This document shows positions 8,799-17,536 of a DNA stretch of 64,000 nt, piece after piece (the stretch's first letter is position 1; every line of letters begins with the position of its first letter). The translations under genes and the position numbers were made by a program. Source of the DNA: Streptomyces sp. NBC_01439 (lineage in GTDB: Bacteria > Actinomycetota > Actinomycetes > Streptomycetales > Streptomycetaceae). The stretch lies in contig NZ_CP109487.1 in NCBI RefSeq assembly GCF_036227605.1, forward strand, positions 930,001 through 994,000. The letters are read 5' to 3'. Below the pieces are notes generated by a model, which worked only from the letters and a program-made list of their open reading frames with translations, was not told the DNA's origin and did not search any database.

Positions 8799-10310
8799 AT
8801 GGACAGTGAGCGCATACAGAGCTGCCTGGACCTGATCCACCAGGCACGACAGCTACCCGTGGACGATGCTCAGCGCCGCCTGCTGGAACGGGCCGCCGGC
8901 GAACTCGTCCGCGACGGCCGCCTCCGACGCCGTGCCGAGGCACGCGCGGAACGCGCCGCAGCCGACGCGGAGCTGCTCGCCGCCACCGCGATGGGTGCCT
9001 GCGACCGCGTCATGGATGCCGCTCTGCCCGCCCCGGCCCCGCCGGAACGCGGCCTGACGGTGGGCGAATACGTCCGGCTTCGCCCCGGACCGGCCGCCGC
9101 GGCGGGACAGCTGCCGGACCGTGCGCCGGAGCGCTCCCGGCCGGCACGGCTGCTGAACCGTCCCCAACGCTGCTACGTCTGCAAGAAGCACTACCGGCAC
9201 GTCCACGACTTCTACCACCTGCTGTGTCCCGAATGCGCCGGCGAGAACCTCGCCCACCGCACCGCCCGCACCGACCTCACCGGCCGGCGGGCGCTGCTGA
9301 CGGGCGGGCGCGTGAAGATCGGCCACCAGGTGGCGCTGATGCTCCTTCGCGACGGCGCCGAGCTCACGGTGACCAGTCGCTTCCCGCAGGACACGGTGCG
9401 CCGGTTCGCGGCGGCTCCCGGCGCCGCGGATTGGTGGCACCGGCTGCGGATCGTCGCCCTGGACCTGCGCGATCCCCGGCAGGTACTCGCCTTCACGGAC
9501 CACATGCTCGCCCAAGGGCTACCCCTGGACGTGCTGATCAACAACGCGGCCCAAACCCTGCGCCGCTCCCCCGAGGCGTACACCGCACTGTCCGCCGCCG
9601 AACCCGCGCCGGCCCCCGCGCCGCTCGCCGCGCCACCGATCTGGACCGCTCCGGGATTCTCCGTACCCGGCCCGCGCACCGCACCCCTTCCGTGGACGGC
9701 GGAGCTCGCCCCGCGCATCCCAGCGCCCCACGCCCTGGCCGGAGGCGCACACACGGCTGACGCCCCGCTGGCCACCCCAGTGCCGCAGGAAGTTGTCGAC
9801 GAGGCGGGCCTGCTGCCCGAGTCGGCCGCAACCAACTCCTGGACCCTACGCCTGGGCCAGATCGACCCGACCGAGCTGCTGGAGGTCCAGCTGGTCAACG
9901 CGGTCGCGCCGTTCTTGCTCGCCGACCGGCTGCTGCCCCTTCTCGACGCTTCCCCGCACCCCGACCGCTACCTCATCAACGTCTCGGCGGTTGAAGGCCA
10001 GTTCGCCGTGCGCAACAAGACCAGCGACCATCCGCACACGAACATGGCCAAGGCGGCCCTGAACATGCTCACCCGCACCAGCGCCGCCGATCTGGCCACC
10101 CGCTCCATCCACACCTGCAGCGTCGACACCGGCTGGGTCACCGACGAGAAGCCCCTCCCCGCCCGGGAGCGGCACGCCGCCACCGGTTGGCGCCCGCCGT
10201 TGGACATCGTCGACGGCGCCGCCCGCATCTACCACCCCATCGTGCAGGGACAGGCCGGCGCACCGGTCCACGGCGTCCTCCTGAAGGACTACCGGCAGGT
10301 CCCGTGGTGA
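8799..10310 (+). CDS. SDR-like protein with N-terminal zinc ribbon
   Basis: Residues 1-110 are helical and charged. A four-cysteine zinc ribbon follows (C125, C128, C143, C146; CYVCKKHY...LLCPEC), then an SDR Rossmann domain from about residue 160. The nucleotide motif is TGGRVKIG, a variant of TGxxxGxG, and LINNAAQTL is the conserved NNAG-type motif. A Pro/Ala-rich insertion sits at about 270-330. The usual YxxxK motif reads TNMAK, so the catalytic Tyr is replaced by Thr while Lys stays. It may bind NAD(P) without normal dehydrogenase chemistry. ATG 8799 follows AAAGG. Probably monocistronic. Confidence 0.75.
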   Translation: MDSERIQSCLDLIHQARQLPVDDAQRRLLERAAGELVRDGRLRRRAEARAERAAADAELLAATAMGACDRVMDAALPAPAPPERGLTVGEYVRLRPGPAAAAGQLPDRAPERSRPARLLNRPQRCYVCKKHYRHVHDFYHLLCPECAGENLAHRTARTDLTGRRALLTGGRVKIGHQVALMLLRDGAELTVTSRFPQDTVRRFAAAPGAADWWHRLRIVALDLRDPRQVLAFTDHMLAQGLPLDVLINNAAQTLRRSPEAYTALSAAEPAPAPAPLAAPPIWTAPGFSVPGPRTAPLPWTAELAPRIPAPHALAGGAHTADAPLATPVPQEVVDEAGLLPESAATNSWTLRLGQIDPTELLEVQLVNAVAPFLLADRLLPLLDASPHPDRYLINVSAVEGQFAVRNKTSDHPHTNMAKAALNMLTRTSAADLATRSIHTCSVDTGWVTDEKPLPARERHAATGWRPPLDIVDGAARIYHPIVQGQAGAPVHGVLLKDYRQVPW

Positions 10311-10326
10311 TACCTCCGACATCCGC

Positions 10327-10338
10327 GGGGGGGGGGGG
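10327..10338. repeat. Run of twelve G residues
   Basis: A homopolymer of 12 G sits just after the zinc-ribbon SDR gene. It is non-coding here. It could be a slippage-prone tract or a sequencing-error hotspot. Confidence 0.8.
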
Positions 10339-10404
10339 ATCCCCGTCGGACACGCGTGCCGCCCCGGCGGCGACGGAGCCCGCTCGGCTTCGACTCCCCC
10401 GGTG

Positions 10405-12885
10405 TCACCCGTCGAGCGCGAGGTCCGCGACCGGCGCGGAGAACCCCTGCACTGCCGCGGCCAGCGGGAACTCCGTCCAGACGGTCTTGCCGTCCCGGGT
10501 GTAGCGGGTGCCCCACCGTTCGGTGAGCTGGGCCACCAGGAAGAGCCCGCGCCCGCCCTCGTCGGTGGTGCGCGCCCGCCGTAGGTGGGGAGCGGTGCTG
10601 CTGCCGTCGGAGACCTCGCAGATCAGGCTGCGGTCGCGGATGAGCCGGAAGGTGACCGGCCCGCCACCGCCGTACCGGTAGGCGTTGGTGACCAGTTCGC
10701 TGACGACCAGTTCGGCGGTGAAGGCCAGCTCCGCCAGGCCCCACCCGGTCAGTGTGGTCTCCGTCAGGTGCCGCGCACGGGCGGCAACGGTCGGCTCTGC
10801 CGGGAGTTCCCAGGAGGCGACCTGCTCCGGCGCCAAGACGCGGGTGCGGGCGAGGAGCAGCGCGACGTCGTCCGGTGGATGCTCCGGTAGCAGGGCGCCC
10901 TGGACCGCCGCGCAGGTCTGCTCGAGCGAGCGGCCGGGCCGGGACAGGGCCTCTCGCAGCCGCGAGAGCCCCTCGTCGAGGTCGAGGCCGCGGGCCTCGA
11001 CCAGGCCGTCCGTGTACAGCGCCAGGAGACTTCCCTCGGCGAGTTCCAGTTCGGCGGACTCGAAGGGGAGTCCGCCCAGACCCAGCGGCGGCCCTTCGGG
11101 AAGGTCGGGGAGGCTGACCGTGCCGTCGGAGGTCACCACGGCGGGGGGCAAGTGGCCCGCACGGGCCAGGGTGCAGCGCCGGGAGGTGGGGTCGTAGACC
11201 GCGTAGAGGCACGTCGCGCCGACGATCTGCTGGCCCTGCGGGCGTCCGTCGGCGGGTTCCTGCTCGTCCGCCAGACGGTTGACCAGGTCGTCCAGGTGGG
11301 AGAGGACCTCGTCCGGAGCGTAGTCGAGGCTGGCCAGGGTGTGTACGGCCGTGCGCAGGCGGCCCATGGTGGCCGCGGCGTGCAGGCCGTGGCCGACGAC
11401 GTCGCCGACGACGAGGGCGACGCGTGCTCCGGAGAGGGGGATGACATCGAACCAGTCGCCGCCGACGCCGGTGGCGGGGTCGGCCGGGAGGTAGAGGTGC
11501 GCGACCTCGACCGCGCTGTATTCGGGCAGTTCCTGCGGCAGCAGGCTGCGCTGCAAGGTCAACGCGGCCTGATGCTGCTGGGTGTAGCGGCGGGCGTTGT
11601 CTATGCACAGGGCGGCCCGCGCGGCGAATTCCTCGGCGAGCGTGACGTCGTCCTCCTCGAACGGTTCGGGCCGCCCGGCCCGCCACAGGCTGAGCAGGCC
11701 GAGGAGCAGGCCGCGGGCCGTCAGCGGTACGACGATCAGTGAGTGGGCGTGCAGGCCGAGGGCGCGCCGGGTGCGCTCCGGATCCTGGAAGTACCAGCTG
11801 GGGTTGGTCTGGAGCACCGGTTCGAGGATGGGCTGCTGTTCGGCGAGGCACCTGGCCTGAGGGGTGCGCGGGTCGAAGTGGAAGACCTCGCCGGCGGCGT
11901 GCATCACCTGCAGCGCCTCCGCAATGACCGAGTGGACGGCCATCCTCAGGACCGGACCGCTCGCTTCTTCGGCGTTGTCTTCGCCTCGGGCCACCGACTC
12001 CAGCAGGTCCACCGAGACGGCGTCCGCGAGGTCGGGGACGGCGACGTCGGCCAGCTCCCGGGTGGTCCGGCCGAGATCCAGCGTGGTCCCGATGCGGGCG
12101 CTCGCCCGGTTGAGCAGGGCGAGCCGCCGCCGGGCCCGGTAGCGGTCGGTGACGTCCTCCACCAGTTGGGTGACTCCGAGGATCCCGCCCGCGGGGTCCT
12201 CCATCCGAAACGCCGAGACCGAGACCACCCACTCGTGGTCGGGGTCGCTCCTGGCGCGACAGCGCTGCTCGGTGAAGATCAGGGGGGCGCCCGTCTCCAG
12301 CACCCGGCGCAGCCGGGTCTCGATGGTCTTCACGTCCGGACCGATCAGGAAGTCGCCGATGCGTCGGCTCCGGATCTCCGCCGCGGGGAGTTGCGTGAAC
12401 CGGGCCAGCGCCCGGTTGATCCGCAGGATGCTCAGATCGGGGGCGTGGACGGACAGGCCGATCGGGGAGCGCCGGAACAGACCGTCCAGGACCGACCGGT
12501 CCGTCTCCCACCGGAGCACCTCCTCGGCCGGGGCGACGACGAGGAACCACTCGCGGGCCGATCCGGCGCGGATGACGGCGCGGGCGCGGAAGCCCAGCTC
12601 CACCCGTCGCCCGCTGCGGTGCAGGACGGGCAGGACACCGGACCAGCCCCCGTCGCGGTCGCACGCGGCCACGGCGTCCCGGATCGCCTCAAGATCACGC
12701 GAATCGCACAAGAACTCGACGGCCGTGCCGCCCAGCACCTCGTCGGGCGGGTAGCCGAGGAGCTCCTGTGCGCGCTCGCTCCAGCCCACGACCCTGCCGT
12801 GGTCGTCCAGTACCGCCGAGGCCGAGCTGTGCAGCGCGAACGGGTCCTCGGGCACCTCGCCCGGTCCCGGCGCCGGTGCGTCCAT
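10405..12885 (-). CDS. PAS-PAS-GAF SpoIIE phosphatase with C-terminal HATPase
   Basis: The 826-aa protein is a multi-domain sensor. Two PAS domains (about 15-125 and 140-255; SASAVLDDHGRVVGWSERA begins the first) are followed by a GAF domain (about 265-440). A PP2C/SpoIIE phosphatase domain spans about 450-680, with GVGGDWFDVIPL and VGDVVGHGLHAAATMG carrying metal-binding Asp residues. The C-terminal HATPase_c domain resembles anti-sigma factors (ELVTNAYRYGGGGPV, DEGGRGLFLVAQL). Such proteins control partner-switching: dephosphorylating STAS antagonists and phosphorylating or binding others. ATG 12885 has AAGGG upstream. A STAS protein occurs at 23.5 kb, but pairing is speculative. Confidence 0.9.
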   Translation of the reverse strand: MDAPAPGPGEVPEDPFALHSSASAVLDDHGRVVGWSERAQELLGYPPDEVLGGTAVEFLCDSRDLEAIRDAVAACDRDGGWSGVLPVLHRSGRRVELGFRARAVIRAGSAREWFLVVAPAEEVLRWETDRSVLDGLFRRSPIGLSVHAPDLSILRINRALARFTQLPAAEIRSRRIGDFLIGPDVKTIETRLRRVLETGAPLIFTEQRCRARSDPDHEWVVSVSAFRMEDPAGGILGVTQLVEDVTDRYRARRRLALLNRASARIGTTLDLGRTTRELADVAVPDLADAVSVDLLESVARGEDNAEEASGPVLRMAVHSVIAEALQVMHAAGEVFHFDPRTPQARCLAEQQPILEPVLQTNPSWYFQDPERTRRALGLHAHSLIVVPLTARGLLLGLLSLWRAGRPEPFEEDDVTLAEEFAARAALCIDNARRYTQQHQAALTLQRSLLPQELPEYSAVEVAHLYLPADPATGVGGDWFDVIPLSGARVALVVGDVVGHGLHAAATMGRLRTAVHTLASLDYAPDEVLSHLDDLVNRLADEQEPADGRPQGQQIVGATCLYAVYDPTSRRCTLARAGHLPPAVVTSDGTVSLPDLPEGPPLGLGGLPFESAELELAEGSLLALYTDGLVEARGLDLDEGLSRLREALSRPGRSLEQTCAAVQGALLPEHPPDDVALLLARTRVLAPEQVASWELPAEPTVAARARHLTETTLTGWGLAELAFTAELVVSELVTNAYRYGGGGPVTFRLIRDRSLICEVSDGSSTAPHLRRARTTDEGGRGLFLVAQLTERWGTRYTRDGKTVWTEFPLAAAVQGFSAPVADLALDG

Positions 12886-13117
12886 CGCTGCCACCCTTCG
12901 ACCTGCCGAAAGGACCGCACGGCGGGCATTGCCGCAGCGACTGCCCAGAGTGATCGCAGACCAGGGGTTGAGCAGTCGGCCCACCTTCAGTATCGCCGCG
13001 CCGCTGCACGTCGGCAGCAGGTCGCCCCCGGGGCACCCCCGGGGTCGCCGGGCCCCGCCCGCCCGGACCCGGGCCGAGGCGCGGGTGCGGCCCACCGGCA
13101 CGGGGGATCCTCACGAC

Positions 13118-13585
13118 ATGAATGCCGCCCTCACGAGCCTCGTCGCCGTCTTCGCAACACTGGCCGGGTCCACCCTCACCTTCGTGTTCCAACGGCACAT
13201 CGCCCGGCAGGCGGAACGGTTCGCCCGAGACCAACAGGTGCGGCACGAACGGATCGGCGCCTACAGCGCCTTCGCGGCGGCCCTCACCGACTTCCGCCGG
13301 AGCCAGAACGACCGCTGGCACTGGGAGCAGGCCGACCCGGACGGCCCTCAGTCCATCAGTGCTCGTGAAGCGTCCTACCAGCGGCGGGCGGACTCCACGG
13401 CAGCACTCTGCCGAGTTCGCCTCATGTGCGGCGATTCCGCCTTGATCCAGTTGGCCCAAGAGGCCCTCGATGCCACGACGGAGATCCATGCGGCACAGGA
13501 CGAACGGGACCGCACGGGGCGGGGCGAGACGGCGCGCCTCGCGCTGGAGAGGTTCTTGACCAGCGCCTCACCGCAGGCCCACTGA
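13118..13585 (+). CDS. Small membrane-anchored protein, unknown function
   Basis: The 155-aa protein begins with one hydrophobic helix (LTSLVAVFATLAGSTLTFVF) and then a long charged, probably coiled-coil helix (RHIARQAERFARDQQVRHERI). The rest is helical and ends in LERFLTSAS. The pattern suggests an N-terminal anchor with a cytoplasmic helical domain. ATG 13118 follows GGGGGA at about ten bases. It stands alone with a strong hairpin downstream. I do not recognise a characterised family. Confidence 0.7.
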   Translation: MNAALTSLVAVFATLAGSTLTFVFQRHIARQAERFARDQQVRHERIGAYSAFAAALTDFRRSQNDRWHWEQADPDGPQSISAREASYQRRADSTAALCRVRLMCGDSALIQLAQEALDATTEIHAAQDERDRTGRGETARLALERFLTSASPQAH

Positions 13586-13624
13586 CCACGCGGTGCAGCG
13601 GGCACGCACCATCGGTCCGAGCCC

Positions 13625-13647
13625 GGGGGCAGCCTTGGGCTGCCCCC
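13625..13647. terminator. Bidirectional hairpin terminator
   Basis: GGGGGCAGCC pairs perfectly with GGCTGCCCCC across a 3-nt TTG loop. It sits between two convergent gene ends (13585 and 13683) and could serve both. Confidence 0.8.
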
Positions 13648-13682
13648 GAACGGCCCGGGACTTCCGCAGGGCCGGCTCGCCG

Positions 13683-13955
13683 TCAGCCCTGGGGGCCGGC
13701 GGGCTTGGCGTCCTTGGACAGCGGTACCTCGCCGGTGTTGTCGACGTGGCGGGCGGCGACCCACACGGCCTGGTCGCGCAGCAAGTACCAGATGCTGTTG
13801 CCGTCGATGGTCTGCGCGTTCACCTTGCTGTGCAGACCGACCTGGGCGCCGTGGCTCAGGTTGCCGACGAGGGAAGAGTCGGTACTCGGATACCTCCGCA
13901 GATTGACGCCGCTACTACTGACGACCGTGCCAAACGGCTGGGCGGGACTGGGCAT
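13683..13955 (-). CDS. Bacterial SH3-domain protein
   Basis: The 90-aa product is almost entirely one SH3-like domain: GTVVSSSGVNLRRYPSTDS, then LSHGAQVGLHSKV and IWYLLRDQAVWVAARHV. These are the repeated beta-strand signatures of bacterial SH3_3 domains, which usually bind cell-wall peptides. No signal peptide is present with the chosen start. ATG 13955 is preferred because GGAGG lies five bases upstream; the next ATG is too close. It is probably exported by another route or cytoplasmic. Confidence 0.75.
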   Translation of the reverse strand: MPSPAQPFGTVVSSSGVNLRRYPSTDSSLVGNLSHGAQVGLHSKVNAQTIDGNSIWYLLRDQAVWVAARHVDNTGEVPLSKDAKPAGPQG

Positions 13956-14174
13956 CATGACCTCCAAGGGAACGCCTGAGCGGCGGGACGTGGTCCGCTG
14001 TGCACGGACGGGTTGCTTGCACGGTAGGGCTCCCGCCCGTCGGGGAGCCGGAGGCGTGCGGGGCATCCCCACGACCGGCGGCCGAGCATCATTCCGATGG
14101 TTCCGCCGCGCGGCCCGCCGCCGGATCGTCGATCGCCGCTTCAACGATCCAGCAGAACAATGATGACAGTTCAA

Positions 14175-14187
14175 TTACCCCCTGTAA
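14175..14187. promoter_or_regulatory. Short palindrome in long intergenic region
   Basis: TTAC-CCCCT-GTAA is an inverted repeat inside an AT-richer patch between the SH3 gene (start 13955) and the peptidase gene (start 14666). It is a plausible operator. Apart from the doubtful 36-codon ORF below, the 710-bp gap holds no other supported feature. Confidence 0.3.
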
Positions 14188-14381
14188 CGGACCGGCCGGC
14201 TGCCGGGTACTGCTCCGTAGCCCATGAGCACCACGTACCCGGCGCGCACCATGGGTAGATGACCGGCAATCCGAATGGCGAACCCGTTGAGCGCGCCGCC
14301 CTTCCGGTTGCCCCGTCCATTACGGTGAGTGACGATCGAGGAGGGGGCGCGGGAGTCGGGGGGGCGAGAGGGGTCACGGCG

Positions 14382-14492
14382 ATGTCGGACCTTGAGAGCA
14401 CCGCTTGCACGTTGCCGACGGTCCTGAGGTGCGCGTCACACAGTTGGGGCGCGAGCAATCGACCGAAGTGGCAGCGTCCGAAGGCGAGGTGA
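14382..14492 (+). CDS. Possible 36-aa small protein
   Basis: ATG 14382 is preceded by GAGAGGGG at about eight bases. The ORF encodes a short product beginning MSDLESTACTLP with two cysteines and a basic C terminus (RPKWQRPKAR). An overlapping frame at 14405-14641 is equally open, so coding status is doubtful. It might be a small peptide precursor, but no modification genes are adjacent. Confidence 0.2.
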   Translation: MSDLESTACTLPTVLRCASHSWGASNRPKWQRPKAR

Positions 14493-14665
14493 TCCGACAT
14501 GAGCTCAACTCGCCCGACCCTCAGGGGCGGTTCCGTGTACGGTTCCCTGCGCGGTTCCCTCTGGGGCTCCAACGGACGGGCGCGCGGACCGGCGCGCAGA
14601 CGGCAGTCGATGACGCCCGCCCGAGGGTGGGCACCGCATAGGACCGGATCACCGGAGGCACCGAG

Positions 14666-16618
14666 ATGACCACACTCTTCTTCGACATCGGGGCGACATT
14701 GGCGGACGGCCGTCTCGAGGCGGACGGATCCTGGCTGTTGCGTCCTCGCCCCCGCGTCCCACAGGTTCTCGATGCGTTCGCAGGGGAACCCAAGGGCATC
14801 ATCTCCAATCCGGGCACCGAACAGGATGCGGTCGCGCAGATCACGCGGGCCCTCCACGAGGCCTTCCCCGGCCGGTTCCCGGACGAGCACCTCATTCACT
14901 TCGGACCCAAGGACAGCCGCGCGATCTTCGACGACGCGGTCGCGAGCGCGGGCGGCGCGGCCGACGACTGTGTCTTCGTGGGTGAGGACCACGACGAGCG
15001 CGCGTTCGCCCGCACGGCCGGCATGAGGGTGGCGCCCCACCCCGTGTTCACCCGGGCCGCCATCGAGGACCGCCCGGTCTTCTGGACGAGGATCGACGTG
15101 CCGGAGGGTCGGACCCTGGGCGTAGTGGAGTCGGTGGCGAACGGCACGGAGGCCGTTCCCGTGCACGTCGCCTCCCCTCGGCTCGTACTCGCCATGGCGA
15201 CCGCGCTCGGAGTCGAGACGCTCCAACAGGCGGGATTCACGAACGATGTACGGGGACAGGTGGAGGACACGGCGGCGTTCCTGGTCAGGGACGACCGCTC
15301 GGTGACGGTTCCCGAGGCCTTCGCGGGCGCCCCGGACCAGTCCCGGACGGCGGCCGAAGGAGCGATGCGCGCGGCGGCCGCGTTCTGCTTCGCCTCCGGC
15401 GAGCTGACCGGGTACCCGCGGCAGATCTTGTCACTCGGGCCGGCGCCCGGCGGTGTCTACGTCGCTTCGCCAGCCGGTGTCCCGATCGAGGAGGTCCACG
15501 CGCAGGGAGCCAAGCCCGGACACACCGAGCGCCTGCTGCCGGACCCGGCGCTCCTCTCACGCCCCGGTGAAACGCAGGCCGAGGAGTTCGCCTCGGTCCT
15601 GCCCACCGGGTTCGAGGAGACGGGCGACGGCCTTCCCTCCCCCGAGACGCTCGCGGCCGTACGCGCGACCGTGACGCCCGAGGCGCTCCGTATCCACGTG
15701 GCACGCATCTCCGGCGTCGAACCGCTGGTCCCGGGCGAGCCGCTGAAGATCCTCAGCCGTGACGCGTCGCACGCCGACAACGGGCTCGTCGTGGACGCGC
15801 TGGTCCGGCACTTCCAGGATCTGGGGCTGGTGGTCCGGCGGCATGCGTTCAGATGGCGGGGACGCCAACTGTTCAACGTCGAGGCCGAGCACCGCGTCGA
15901 GGGGGCGGACTCCGCCGTTCTCATCACGGGACATCTGGATTCGACGGCGCAGAGCGGAAACTTCGTCGATGCCGACGGCGATCCCCGCCCCTACGACCCC
16001 TCGGTGGACCCGGCGCCCGGTGCGGACGACGACGGGAGCGGCACCGCAGCGGTCATGGCCGCGGCGGAGTGTCTGCACGCGCTGGTCGCAGGGGGCAGAG
16101 CGCCGACGCGTCACGTTCGCTTCGTCCTCTTCAACGCCGAGGAGCAGGGGCTCGTCGGCAGCAAGCGCTACGCGCGCGCCGCCGCGACGGCGGACGACCG
16201 CATCGCGGGCGTCTTCCAGATGGACATGATCGCCGGCCGGCAGGACGGCAGCCCGCCCGCGGTGGAGATCCATGCCGGCTCCTCCGTACCCGGGCCGGTC
16301 GTGTCGGCCTCCGACGCGCTCGGTGACCTGGTCGCGCGGACCATCCCCGTCATCGCCTCCGACTTCGAGGTCCAGCAGCTCACCGGGGCCGGGGACCCCG
16401 CACTGGGGCGGAGCGACCACGCGAGTTTCCACGAGCGGGGGTGGGCGGCCATCGCCGTTTCCGAGAACCTCTTCGGCCCGGACGGCGGACCGGCGACCGG
16501 CACGCGGCAGTACCACACGCCCGGCGACACCCTCCTCGACGAGGACCACGACACGCAGTACGCGGCCACGATCGCGTGCTCCGTCACCGCGACCGCCCTC
16601 ACCTTCGCGGGCCTGTAA
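14666..16618 (+). CDS. HAD-like domain fused to M28 metallopeptidase
   Basis: Residues 1-140 form a HAD-like domain: FFDIGATL is motif I, IISNPG motif II, GPKDSRAIF motif III and FVGEDHDERAF motif IV. The second Asp of DxDxT is Gly, so classical phosphatase activity is doubtful. Residues 365-650 are an M28 Zn-aminopeptidase: H423 (GHLDS), D454-D456 (GADDDGSG), E492/E493 (NAEEQG), D520 (MDM) and H617 (YHTPGD). All expected di-zinc ligands are present. The middle part is an uncharacterised linker domain. ATG 14666 has GGAGG at eight bases. No signal peptide is seen, so it should be cytoplasmic. Monocistronic, with a strong terminator after it. Confidence 0.85.
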   Translation: MTTLFFDIGATLADGRLEADGSWLLRPRPRVPQVLDAFAGEPKGIISNPGTEQDAVAQITRALHEAFPGRFPDEHLIHFGPKDSRAIFDDAVASAGGAADDCVFVGEDHDERAFARTAGMRVAPHPVFTRAAIEDRPVFWTRIDVPEGRTLGVVESVANGTEAVPVHVASPRLVLAMATALGVETLQQAGFTNDVRGQVEDTAAFLVRDDRSVTVPEAFAGAPDQSRTAAEGAMRAAAAFCFASGELTGYPRQILSLGPAPGGVYVASPAGVPIEEVHAQGAKPGHTERLLPDPALLSRPGETQAEEFASVLPTGFEETGDGLPSPETLAAVRATVTPEALRIHVARISGVEPLVPGEPLKILSRDASHADNGLVVDALVRHFQDLGLVVRRHAFRWRGRQLFNVEAEHRVEGADSAVLITGHLDSTAQSGNFVDADGDPRPYDPSVDPAPGADDDGSGTAAVMAAAECLHALVAGGRAPTRHVRFVLFNAEEQGLVGSKRYARAAATADDRIAGVFQMDMIAGRQDGSPPAVEIHAGSSVPGPVVSASDALGDLVARTIPVIASDFEVQQLTGAGDPALGRSDHASFHERGWAAIAVSENLFGPDGGPATGTRQYHTPGDTLLDEDHDTQYAATIACSVTATALTFAGL

Positions 16619-16784
16619 CCGCACCCGCCGGAAGAAGAGCCGCTGCCGCGCACCGCTGAACTGCGCGGCAGCGGCAGCGGGTATCGCGTTTCGTGGTTAT
16701 GCGGCGGCCGGAAGGTCCGTCTGCGTACGCCGGAACTTGATCCACCGCCAGCATCAGGGCCTTGTTGCGCGGATTCTTCGCCAT
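16599..16784 (-). CDS. Doubtful small ORF, perhaps frameshifted
   Basis: ATG 16784 has AGGTG upstream and opens with MAKNPRNKALMLAV. The frame then runs through the terminator hairpin, which is unlikely for a real gene. A +1 shift near 16742 would instead give a basic tail (IKFRRTQTDLPAAA) ending at a TAA just before the hairpin. A short 30-35-residue basic protein is therefore possible. No family was recognised. Confidence 0.2.
   Translation of the reverse strand: MAKNPRNKALMLAVDQVPAYADGPSGRRITTKRDTRCRCRAVQRCAAAALLPAGAVTGPRR
16639..16675. terminator. Strong hairpin terminator
   Basis: GCCGCTGCCGCGCA pairs perfectly with TGCGCGGCAGCGGC (14 bp) across a 9-nt loop, 20 bp after the peptidase stop. 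Confidence 0.85.
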
Positions 16785-16949
16785 GCCACACCTGTTCCCG
16801 TAGTGCACGAGAGTCTACAGCCCCACGTCTGTCGGCCTGTTGATGCCCCAGGGCACGGCGGTGAGTGACGGCGACTGCATCCTTTGGCCTACTGTCATTT
16901 CGGCCCTGTGGAGGACGATCTGGCGGCGCCGCCGCGAGAGGATTGGTCC

Positions 16950-17204
16950 GTGCGAACGACCATCGGATACACCATCGAAAGCATCGGCTACGTCATAGGA
17001 GCCCAGGGACTCATCAGCTTCGCTTCACAAACCTTCTTCGGCACGGAGTGGGGCTGGATGCACAAGGTCGTCGACCTTCCGTCCACCGCGTACCTCGGCG
17101 TCATCGCCGTGGGGCTGGCGCTCATCGTCGGCGGGATGAAGACGCGCAAGGCGCCCGAGGCCCGGACCGCCACGGGTTCCGGCCGGAACTCACGTGCGGC
17201 ATGA
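16950..17204 (+). CDS. Small membrane protein, two helices
   Basis: GTG 16950 is selected because GAGAGG lies eight bases upstream; an upstream in-frame GTG at 16908 would add 14 residues. The 84-aa product has two hydrophobic segments (GYVIGAQGLISFASQTFF and AYLGVIAVGLALIVGGM) separated by a short loop with HKVVDLPS. The basic tail should be cytoplasmic. Function unknown. The next 330 bp (17205-17536) lie between convergent genes and contain only a short direct repeat of GTGAACGGGC near 17380. Confidence 0.6.
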   Translation: MRTTIGYTIESIGYVIGAQGLISFASQTFFGTEWGWMHKVVDLPSTAYLGVIAVGLALIVGGMKTRKAPEARTATGSGRNSRAA

Positions 17205-17536
17205 TCGAACGATGCTCACAGCTACCGGCGGCTCTCTGTTCTCGGGTGGTCCGTGGCTACTCGTCTCCGTCAACGCATTGGCGTGAGGATACGGACCCGG
17301 TCGGGTTCGACACAACGGAAATGATCGAGACACCCTTCTGGAACCAGCCGCAACGTCGAATCCGGCCCCTCGGTGAACGGGCAGTGAACGGGCCGTCCCA
17401 CACGTGGAACAGGAGCCCGGGGACACGCCGGCTCGGTGGCGGCGAACAGCCCGGCGAACGGCCCGCCGGCCACCGGGCGGCGGTCTGCGCGCAGGGGCGT
17501 CCACGTACGCCCCGGCCCGCCCGCGGTGCGTCCGGT

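Noticed and set aside
10289..12664. 791-codon frame on the - strand overlapping the SpoIIE phosphatase gene
   Set aside because: Same strand, different frame. It is Arg/Pro/Gly-rich without motifs, whereas the other frame gives all PAS, GAF, PP2C and HATPase signatures.
14405..14641. 78-codon + strand frame before the peptidase gene
   Set aside because: Its third-position GC content is not as high as in the flanking genes, it has no clear ribosome site and no recognisable family.
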